Source: Nostoc foliaceum FACHB-393
GTDB taxonomy: Bacteria > Cyanobacteriota > Cyanobacteriia > Cyanobacteriales > Nostocaceae
Direction: 5' to 3'
Assembly: GCF_014698505.1 (NCBI RefSeq)
Contig: NZ_JACJTD010000047.1
Location: 1-51,762 of the forward strand
Length of the DNA stretch: 51,762 nucleotides
The notes beneath the pieces are model-generated. The model did not search any database. It had not been told where the DNA came from and worked only from the letters and a program-made list of their open reading frames with translations. Positions 28,331 through 34,756 of the stretch are shown piece by piece. A program made the position numbers and the translations under genes. Within the stretch, counting starts at the first letter, position 1, and each line of letters opens with the position of its first letter.

Positions 28331-29191
28331 ATGGTTACTGAAATCAAACTAGGTTTATGCAACCCTCCCGAACCCATCTATTTATTTGTCAATCAGGGGG
28401 AAGTAGACGGTGAATCATTCGTTTGGTACAAGTTTAATATCAGCCAGGATAAGAAAATCCCTGTGACCCAAAGAGCATTAACTGGGTACTTATCAGAACT
28501 GCGATTGACCACCAAAGAATTCAAAGGCAAGGACAATCTCAAACTCGATATTGTTGTCAGTGCCGATGAACTTTATGTAGTGAGAACTGGCATTGAAACC
28601 AATTTTGCTAAAAGCTTCCTTTTAGCTGCCTCATTAGTCCAACATTTCTCCAAACCACTGATTATCGTTGCTACTGCTGGCGACGAGAACACGGTTTTTT
28701 GTAATCTTTACGATGCTGCAAGCAAAACCAAGATTTACAGAGAATGGAGTAGAGATTTGGATTGGGCAACTATCATTCGTGACATTCAATCCCGCTTAGG
28801 TGGCACATCCTCAACTATTCTATCCTCAACTATTCCATCCTCAACTATTCCATCCACACCAAAACTTAGCGTAGTACCTCAACCAGTACATCCTCAAGAT
28901 TTGCGAGTTAAAAATATTCGCACTTTGCTTGATTATCCGCTTGATTTAGTCAAAGAGTGGTTGCAATTTCAGGATGTTGACCGCCCAAGTCTACTTGATA
29001 TTAACCAGATTAATGAACTAATCAAAACCATGTGTTTAGCTTGGGCAGCAGGCAAGTCTGACCATCCCAATCATGCTGAGTCTTCATATCAAAATCAGGT
29101 TGTTGATGCTGTTGGCTTAGGTGCTGATGAATTAACGGCAATCAATGGATGGATGCAACAGTTGCAAACTGCAAAAGCTGGAGCAGTGTAA
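28331..29191 (+). CDS. Plasmid protein, function unknown
   Basis: A 286-aa soluble protein. The N-terminal ~155 residues form a beta-rich domain (GLCNPPEPIYLFVNQGEVDG, ESFVWYKFNI, LKLDIVVSADELYVVRTGIE) that could be an OB-like or single-strand-DNA-handling fold, which is only a guess. A Ser/Thr/Pro linker made by a 15-bp tandem repeat (28806-28850) follows. The C-terminal ~110 residues are helical (LLDYPLDLVKEWLQFQDVDR, INELIKTMCLAWAAGKSDHP). The two-domain layout with a repeat-expanded linker is the clearest feature. Confidence 0.68.
   Translation: MVTEIKLGLCNPPEPIYLFVNQGEVDGESFVWYKFNISQDKKIPVTQRALTGYLSELRLTTKEFKGKDNLKLDIVVSADELYVVRTGIETNFAKSFLLAASLVQHFSKPLIIVATAGDENTVFCNLYDAASKTKIYREWSRDLDWATIIRDIQSRLGGTSSTILSSTIPSSTIPSTPKLSVVPQPVHPQDLRVKNIRTLLDYPLDLVKEWLQFQDVDRPSLLDINQINELIKTMCLAWAAGKSDHPNHAESSYQNQVVDAVGLGADELTAINGWMQQLQTAKAGAV
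28806..28850 (+). repeat. 15-bp tandem repeat, three copies, in frame
   Basis: Three copies of CATCCTCAACTATTC, the middle one beginning TATCC, sit inside the gene at 28331-29191. They encode a repeated Ser-Ser-Thr-Ile-Pro/Leu linker. The unit is a multiple of three, so copy-number change would vary linker length without shifting frame. Confidence 0.9.
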
Positions 29192-29201
29192 ATCACAAAT
29201 C

Positions 29202-29232
29202 AGGATTCAGAATATTTTTACTTCTGAATCCT
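29202..29232. terminator. Perfect 11-bp hairpin between two small genes
   Basis: AGGATTCAGAA (29202-29212) pairs with TTCTGAATCCT (29222-29232) over a 9-nt loop, 11 bases after the stop of the gene at 28331. No clear T run follows on the plus strand, so termination is uncertain; an attenuator or mRNA-stability hairpin is equally likely. Confidence 0.4.
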
Positions 29233-29256
29233 CAATTAATCAAATAGGAATTACCC

Positions 29257-29490
29257 ATGAGAATTATCGTCACAGTAGTCGAAAAAATCGTCAGTGAAGC
29301 GCACATCGATATCCCTGATGGGCTGAATCAATCTGCTATCAAGCAGCACATCGTAGACCGCTACAACAGTGGGGAAATGTCCACAGATATGAACATCTTT
29401 CAAGTTGACTTTGAATCTATTACTGCTCGGATTGTACAAAGACAGGCAGACACCAATTCTATCTCTTCAGAGAAGGAGGTAATCAGATGA
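29257..29490 (+). CDS. Small hypothetical protein
   Basis: A 77-aa protein with a single compact alpha/beta pattern (MRIIVTVVEKIVSEAHIDIP, then LNQSAIKQHIVDRYNSGE). No recognised family, membrane segment or metal site. The last four bases (ATGA) contain the start of the next gene, so the two are translationally coupled. Ribosome binding site is weak (AGGAATTACCC region). Confidence 0.55.
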   Translation: MRIIVTVVEKIVSEAHIDIPDGLNQSAIKQHIVDRYNSGEMSTDMNIFQVDFESITARIVQRQADTNSISSEKEVIR

Positions 29491-29885
29491 GTATCAAATG
29501 GACTGATGAAGAACTCGCAATTATTGAGGCGAAAGCTGAAGTCTATACAGTCAAGCAAATAGCTTCAATCCTAAAAAGACGAGGATATCAACGCACACCT
29601 GTTGCAATTTACCTGAAGTTAAATAACTTAGGTTATTCAGCCCGTCCCACTCTTGATAACTACTCTTGCAAAGAAATTGCTCAAGTTCTTCAATTGAATT
29701 TCTCAACTGTCACAAGGTGGGTAAAAAGAGGATGGCTCAAAGCCACAAGACGCTCTGCTAGACATTACCAAATTCGGAAATGGGATTTAAAACAGTTTTT
29801 TGACAATCCCCCACAATCCATTAAAAAACGTATTGCTGCTCTTGATGTTGAAGCGATTAATTACCTATTAGGGAGACAAGCATGA
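29487..29885 (+). CDS. DNA-binding protein with two helix-turn-helix segments
   Basis: A 132-aa basic protein with a strong GGAGGTAATCAG before the ATG. The first half (WTDEELAIIEAKAEVYTVKQ, IASILKRRGYQRTPVAIYLK) resembles a SANT/Myb-like helix-turn-helix. The second half (YSCKEIAQVLQLNFSTVTRW, VKRGWLKATRRSARHYQIRK) is a MerR/excisionase-like winged helix. The two domains together suggest a plasmid regulator or recombination directionality-type protein. It overlaps both neighbours by ATGA junctions, so the three genes 29257-30340 form one coupled unit. Confidence 0.72.
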   Translation: MSIKWTDEELAIIEAKAEVYTVKQIASILKRRGYQRTPVAIYLKLNNLGYSARPTLDNYSCKEIAQVLQLNFSTVTRWVKRGWLKATRRSARHYQIRKWDLKQFFDNPPQSIKKRIAALDVEAINYLLGRQA

Positions 29886-30340
29886 TTGACCACATTAACG
29901 CACTTCAAACAAGCTGGTATCTCTCTCCACCTTGGCGTGGAACAATTCCACCTATTGCAGTTAATTTACTGGAGAGAGTTTTTCTCCGCACAACAAGAAC
30001 ATTTGGTTACTGCTGCGGTATGCAATGGAAGCACGAATGTTGGATTTATTCAATTGATTGCGGAAAAGAAATCCGCCACGCCACACAAAACCAAATCATC
30101 GGGACTGGAGAATTAGAAGCCATCAACGTGCAAAAACCTGCTTTCGTTTTGGGCGAAAGAGTAATCCTCTGTTCTCACGACAAGGGAACAAAACAACGGC
30201 TGATTTTGGGGATTGCGCTGGTGCATAATTCTTGGTTTTACCTCGTTGAATTGATGTCACCAACGTTAATTAAGACACCAACTATATCGAATCGCTTCTC
30301 CCTGCTTGGTGAAAAAAGTTTGGTGCGGGTAAATGTTTAA
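29882..30340 (+). CDS. DUF1392-like cyanobacterial protein
   Basis: A 152-aa protein that I recognise, with moderate confidence, as the DUF1392 family typical of Nostoc/Anabaena plasmids (INALQTSWYLSPPWRGTIPP, TRTFGYCCGMQWKHECWIYS). The family has no known function. It is cysteine- and tryptophan-rich in the middle and has no membrane segment. Its ATG overlaps the stop of the HTH gene (ATGA), which links it to that regulator. Confidence 0.65.
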   Translation: MIDHINALQTSWYLSPPWRGTIPPIAVNLLERVFLRTTRTFGYCCGMQWKHECWIYSIDCGKEIRHATQNQIIGTGELEAINVQKPAFVLGERVILCSHDKGTKQRLILGIALVHNSWFYLVELMSPTLIKTPTISNRFSLLGEKSLVRVNV

Positions 30341-30371
30341 AGTCTTGAAATTTACTTAGGAGTCGAACAAG

Positions 30372-31319
30372 ATGAGTTTACCTTTAAATCAAAATGTTTT
30401 AGTCGAGTCTCCATCATTAAGAACTTCTGCACTTTCTAACCTAGATGATTCTCGCGCCCAAGAAGTTCTCAGCAAAGCAAAGGCAATAGTGTTCGCTGTA
30501 TGGAACGGGGAGGGATGGGCCACAGTTGAGCAGTTAGCCCAGTATTTTCAATCTTCTATACCAGCTATTAAGCATATCTACGAAAGAAACAGTAAGGAGT
30601 TTCAGGCTAAGGAAACCAAAAAACTAACTGGTAAAGACTTGTCTGATGCTCGCTCCAAGTTGGAGCTAGCATCCCGAACAGCCCAAGCCAGAGTCTTTTC
30701 ACCTTCTGGAACACTCCGCATCGCAATGTTGCTCACTGAATCGGAAGTAGCTGCTCAAGTGCGAACAATCATCTTAGAGCTAGTTGCAGCAGTGCCTAGC
30801 ATTACACCCAAAGTTGATACTCCCACTGCCCCTACCCCTGCCTTGCCACCGGTTGAGCAGCGCCTACAAACTTTGGTCGAAGCGATGAAGACTTTAGCAG
30901 AACTTACAGGTGGCAGACTCAACCCGTACATGGAGCAGCATTTTCAAGACTTCGCCGCTAATCTCTTAGCCCAACACAATCAACAAGCCCTTTCTGGTAG
31001 CAAAGAAAAATGGATGGGCGTTGTGAACTTTGCAGAGAGCGAACTGGGAAAGAAAGTCCCATTAAGCGGTTCGCATTATCGCGGTCATCTCGGTACTTGG
31101 GTTCGCACATTTTACCCACAACTAGGAGAGCGCCAGGAAATGCGCCTGGTCAATGGCACTCAGCAGCCAGTTTTCGTTTATGCCTGCCACGACCCAATTG
31201 TTGCAAATGGATTGACCAAAGCAATTGAGGAGTTTTTCGCTCATCCAAACCCAACTGCTGCACTCAGGCAGGCAGGGGCTTTTGCTACCAAGAAGCCACA
31301 GGTATTGGTCAAAAAATAA
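30372..31319 (+). CDS. Cyanobacterial plasmid protein, function unknown
   Basis: A 315-aa protein preceded by TTAGGAGTCG. The N-terminal part (AVWNGEGWATVEQLAQYFQS, SIPAIKHIYERNSKEFQAKE) has the look of an HTH/antirepressor-type domain. The section ARVFSPSGTLRIAMLLTESE then VAAQVRTIILELV is the most conserved-looking. A Pro-rich linker (PTAPTPALPP) separates a C-terminal helical domain containing GKKVPLSGSHYRGHLGTWVR. It might be an antirepressor-like regulator, but I do not recognise it well enough to name. Confidence 0.65.
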   Translation: MSLPLNQNVLVESPSLRTSALSNLDDSRAQEVLSKAKAIVFAVWNGEGWATVEQLAQYFQSSIPAIKHIYERNSKEFQAKETKKLTGKDLSDARSKLELASRTAQARVFSPSGTLRIAMLLTESEVAAQVRTIILELVAAVPSITPKVDTPTAPTPALPPVEQRLQTLVEAMKTLAELTGGRLNPYMEQHFQDFAANLLAQHNQQALSGSKEKWMGVVNFAESELGKKVPLSGSHYRGHLGTWVRTFYPQLGERQEMRLVNGTQQPVFVYACHDPIVANGLTKAIEEFFAHPNPTAALRQAGAFATKKPQVLVKK

Positions 31320-31354
31320 AAGCGAACGCACTCCTTAGTCTAGGGCGGTCGCTT
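31320..31354 (+). terminator. Candidate terminator hairpin
   Basis: AAGCGAACGC (31320-31329) pairs with GCGGTCGCTT (31345-31354) with one mismatch over a 15-nt loop. It starts one base after the stop codon of the gene at 30372. No T run follows, so efficiency is uncertain. Confidence 0.4.
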
Positions 31355-31466
31355 GGTTGCAATTGCATCTGTGATCAGTGCTGGGTTCATCGTATCAGTT
31401 TTCGCTTCATCACCCGAACTCAAAAACAAGCTTTTAGATTTTCATCAAAAATAAGGACAAACTCTC

Positions 31467-32066
31467 ATGCAACAACTCACACTTTTCTCTGAATCAATTC
31501 CCGTTCTTCCAGTCACTTATTATCCCGATTTCTTAAGTCTTGAACAGGCCAATGAACTCTACCAACACTGTCTACAACTAGAGTGGCAACAAAATCAAAT
31601 CAGGATCGCGGGTAAAACAATGTCCGTCCCCCGCCTGGAATGCATTTATGGTGACAAAGGCTGTGATTACCTCTACTCGAACAGCGTATTTTTGAAACCC
31701 CTGACTTGGACAGACAGTCTGGCTAAGTTACGAGACAGAATCACTGTGCTAACTGGTTATAAGTTCCGCATTGTCATTGGAAATCAATACCGCAGTGGCC
31801 AGGATTCAATCGGGTGGCATTCCGACAATGAGCAATCAATGGGTATAAATCCAGCCATCGCATCAGTCAGCCTGGGGTCATGTCGCAAATTCCAAATCAA
31901 ACCGAGAAATGGCAAAGCTAATGACTTCTGGCTGGAACACGGCAGCTTGCTTGTAATGCACCCTGGCTGCCAGTCTACTCATCTGCACCAAGTCCCCAAA
32001 ACCAACAAAGTAGTTAGCACCCGTATCAATCTGACCTTCCGACCACACACAGGAGGCGGGAAATAA
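31467..32066 (+). CDS. AlkB-like 2-oxoglutarate/Fe(II) dioxygenase
   Basis: A 199-aa protein with the full AlkB-type active site: H118-x-D120 in WHSDNE, the second iron histidine H174 in HQVPK, and R186/R192 in RINLTFR for 2-oxoglutarate binding. The core IASVSLGSCRKFQIKPR is the family's central strand. AlkB-like enzymes remove methyl groups from alkylated DNA or RNA bases by oxidation in the cytoplasm. Length is typical of short ALKBH2/3-like bacterial members. The TAAGGACAAACTCTC stretch upstream offers a weak ribosome binding site. It sits directly upstream of the replication gene, so plasmid DNA repair is a reasonable role. Confidence 0.9.
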   Translation: MQQLTLFSESIPVLPVTYYPDFLSLEQANELYQHCLQLEWQQNQIRIAGKTMSVPRLECIYGDKGCDYLYSNSVFLKPLTWTDSLAKLRDRITVLTGYKFRIVIGNQYRSGQDSIGWHSDNEQSMGINPAIASVSLGSCRKFQIKPRNGKANDFWLEHGSLLVMHPGCQSTHLHQVPKTNKVVSTRINLTFRPHTGGGK

Positions 32067-32181
32067 CGCTGTAGCTGGCTATTGAGGATTTCATAGCCAG
32101 CACAAGCTCTTCACTTCAATTTTAATCGGCGGCATGGGTGCAATGCCGCTTCATTTCCATGCGTCAAAAAACAGAGGTAAT

Positions 32182-32526
32182 ATGCGTATAATCGAATCTG
32201 ATTCTCACTTCAAACATTTACAAGAATGGCGAGGCAGCGGAGTTGACGAAGAAATCATTGCTCTGAATGTGCGTTCGCTGTCTGGGACTTTACCCTACGA
32301 ATATCTCCTCTACAGTCCCAAAATCTCCCGCCGCAATGATGGACGACTGCGCGATCGCGATTTAAAGAAGTACCAGCACATTGAACTAGGCGGCTGGTGG
32401 TGCAATGGCGTTGATCCCCTCAACAACTACGTCAGTATGATGTGGGGCTGCTTCAAACCCGACCATCCCAGACGTGACCGCCAAAAGATCCACAAATTCA
32501 TCAAGTATGAACACCCATTCAGAGAA
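32182..32526 (+). CDS. CyRepA1-like plasmid replication protein, 5' exon
   Basis: The first 115 codons of the replication gene interrupted by the group II intron. The ATG at 32182 has AGAGGTAAT just upstream; an in-frame ATG at 32134 is not preferred. It contains LSGTLPYEYLLYSPKISRRN, DGRLRDRDLKKYQHIELGGW and a W-W-G-F region typical of the N-terminus of DUF3854/CyRepA1 proteins. Reading past 32526 enters intron sequence and stops at 32539-32541. Joined to the 3' exon, the frame reads ...HPFRE | QTRAFFLLVPNRIW..., a continuous protein of about 1093 residues. Without splicing only a 119-aa fragment is made. Confidence 0.8.
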
Positions 32527-33090
32527 GGTGCGATTCGTTGATTAGTGAATCACGGTAATCAGTCCGTAAATAACTAATCCAGTCTGACAGCAGATTACTG
32601 TCATTAAAAGGCTGAACTCTCGGTTAGATGTAGGTGAAAGCCCTACCATTCAGACTCAGAATTGACTCCTTACCTGCCCACACCGAACAAGCTCGTTTCT
32701 TGTAGAGTGAAGCTGGGAACAGGGCGCAATCAGACAGCCGTTGCGGGTTGACACTGGCGCTAACAGGGAGTTCCCATGATGAAACAGAGCCTAGAAAAGC
32801 AACTCAGTATGAAGCAGGGCGCAACAGCCATAACCCCTGACCTCACTGGAGACAATTCCCGCCGAATCCTTCTTCTTAATATCGGTAAGAGTCTAGGGAA
32901 TCCAGTAGTTGAATTGGCTACATCTAACGGAACAATCAATCCAACCGAGGGAACGAATAAAAACGATTTGTGAGTCTTGGGGCAGTCGAACCCCAGGTAG
33001 GTAAGACGGGATACGGAACTCTCACAAGTCGGGTAGGACGCAACGTAATTGTTGCGAGGTGTTCAGAATACACAAACCAGAGAAGAGAAA

Positions 33091-34671
33091 ATGATTAGAC
33101 ACAGTAGACATACTAGTGAATCTTGGAAAGCTTTACAGTGGAAGAAATTCCGCCGAAATCTTTTCCGCCTTCAAAAGCGCGTGTATAAAGCGGTTCTTGT
33201 TGGAGACAAGCGGAAAGCTAGGTTACTCCAAAAGCTTATTCTTAAATCCACCTCGGCTCGATTTCTTGCAATTAGACTTGTATCTCAGCTAAATGCTGGT
33301 AAGAAGACGGCTGGTATTGATGGTAAGAAATCCCTCTCATTTGAAGAACGCTTCAACCTTGAAGAACTACTGAAAATGAACAGTGGAAACTGGAGGCATC
33401 AAGGACTACGGGAAATCCCCATCCCTAAGAAGGACGGGACTACCAGAATGCTAAAAATACCAACCATCGCGGATAGAGCCTGGCAATGCCTCGCAAAATA
33501 TGCACTAGAACCAGCGCACGAAGCCACTTTCCACGCTAGGAGTTATGGGTTTAGAACAGGGCGCTCTGCCCACGATGCACAACAGTACATCTTCGTAAAT
33601 CTCCGCTCCAACAGCAAAGGAATAGAAAAACGAGTAATCGAACTCGATATTGAAAAGTGCTTCGACAGGATTAACCACTCAGCAATTATGGACGAACTCA
33701 TTGCCCCTAAAAGCTTAAAACTCGGTATCTTCCGATGCCTCAAGGCAGGAGTTAACCTAGAATTCCCCGAACAAGGAACGCCCCAAGGGGGAGTAGTTAG
33801 CCCACTATTAGCCAACATTGCACTTAACGGGATTGAGAGTATACACAGATACCACTACGACTATAAAAAAGGTAGCAAGGTACACGACAAAACACCAAAT
33901 AAGTCAATCGTCGAGCCATCAGCCCGATACGCTGATGACATGGTTATCATACTCCGACCCGAAGATGATGCAACAGAGATACTTGAAAGAATCAGCGAGT
34001 TCCTCCGCAAACGCGGAATGAATGTAAGCCAAAAGAAAACCAAAGTTACCGCCGCGACAGATGGGTTTGATTTCCTCGGCTGGCACTTCAAAGTCCAGAA
34101 AAACGGAAAGTTCAGAAGTACTCCCTCAGTGGATAACTTTAAAGCCTTCCGTAAGAAAGTAAAACACATCGTCAACAACTCGAATTATGGTGCTACCACA
34201 AAGGCTGAGAAATTAGCCCCAGTAGTTAGAGGTTGGAGAAACTACCATAAGTTCTGCAAGATGGACGGGTCTAAAAACTCGTTATACTACATCCAAAAAA
34301 GAGCTTATACGGTGTTTAACAAGGAAACCAAACAAAACCGCTACTCTAGTAAGAAATTACTAGACAAAGCATTCCCAAAGGTTTCGTACTCCGAAAACAA
34401 ACACGTCATGGTCACAGGAACAAAATCCCCCTACGACGGTGATACATCCTACTGGAGCGAACGTAAAAGTAAGCTCTACGATGGTGAAACCTCTAAAGCT
34501 CTTAAGAAGCAAAACCATAGATGTGCTTCCTGCGGCTTAAAGTTCATCGATGAAGAACGGGTTCACTTGCATCACATCGACGGAAATCATGCCAACTGGA
34601 AGAAAAATAATCTTGAAGCAATTCACGAGAGTTGCCACGATTACAAACACATGAGCAAAAGCGCAAGCTAA
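33091..34671 (+). CDS. Group II intron reverse transcriptase/maturase with HNH endonuclease
   Basis: A 526-aa intron-encoded protein starting at ATG 33091 with AGAGAAGAG upstream; a TTG at 33049 would add 14 residues. The RT domain shows SYGFRTGRSAHDAQQYI, ELDIEKCFDRINH, QGTPQGGVVSPLLANIAL and the catalytic RYADDMVI. The maturase (X) domain follows with a GWRNYHKFC segment. The C-terminus has a Cys-x2-Cys HNH endonuclease (CASCGLKF, HLHHIDGNHANWKKNNLEAI). All motifs are intact, so the protein should support both splicing and retrohoming. Confidence 0.95.
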   Translation: MIRHSRHTSESWKALQWKKFRRNLFRLQKRVYKAVLVGDKRKARLLQKLILKSTSARFLAIRLVSQLNAGKKTAGIDGKKSLSFEERFNLEELLKMNSGNWRHQGLREIPIPKKDGTTRMLKIPTIADRAWQCLAKYALEPAHEATFHARSYGFRTGRSAHDAQQYIFVNLRSNSKGIEKRVIELDIEKCFDRINHSAIMDELIAPKSLKLGIFRCLKAGVNLEFPEQGTPQGGVVSPLLANIALNGIESIHRYHYDYKKGSKVHDKTPNKSIVEPSARYADDMVIILRPEDDATEILERISEFLRKRGMNVSQKKTKVTAATDGFDFLGWHFKVQKNGKFRSTPSVDNFKAFRKKVKHIVNNSNYGATTKAEKLAPVVRGWRNYHKFCKMDGSKNSLYYIQKRAYTVFNKETKQNRYSSKKLLDKAFPKVSYSENKHVMVTGTKSPYDGDTSYWSERKSKLYDGETSKALKKQNHRCASCGLKFIDEERVHLHHIDGNHANWKKNNLEAIHESCHDYKHMSKSAS

Positions 34672-34680
34672 GAACATCGG

Positions 34681-34714
34681 GAGCCGTGTACACGGAAACG
34701 GGTACGCACGGATC
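34681..34714 (+). ncRNA. Group II intron domain V
   Basis: A 34-nt hairpin that begins GAGCCGTGTACACGGAAACG. The outer arm GAGCCGTG pairs with CACGGATC, and a GGAAAC tetraloop region caps it, as expected for the catalytic domain V. It starts nine bases after the maturase stop. Domain VI follows immediately. Confidence 0.88.
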
Positions 34715-34756
34715 TAACTGAGAGGTGCGGGAGATAATACTCCCCATCGACTCAAC

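Larger units (their letters stand above)
32527..34756 (+). mobile_element. Group II intron with encoded reverse transcriptase/maturase
   Basis: A ~2.2-kb intron inside the replication gene. The 5' end shows the consensus GTGCG at 32528-32532. The RT/maturase gene lies at 33091-34671, domain V at 34681-34714, and a domain VI-like stem (GGGAG-ataata-CTCCC) follows, with a candidate branch A at 34750 and end CTCAAC at 34751-34756. Boundaries are uncertain by one base: cutting at 32527/34756 restores the frame as Glu-Gln, and shifting both ends one base right (GTGCG start) gives Glu-Glu. A 65-codon open frame at 32776-32973 lies in the domain I-IV RNA region and is probably not a gene. The direction matches the host gene, so it can splice from its mRNA. 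Confidence 0.88.

Noticed and set aside
28806..28850. Possible CRISPR-like array
   Set aside because: The three 15-bp units are directly adjacent with no spacers, so this is an in-frame tandem repeat, not a CRISPR array.
32776..32973. 65-codon open frame inside the intron
   Set aside because: It lies in the RNA-structural part of the group II intron, ahead of the maturase gene, and does not resemble a known protein.
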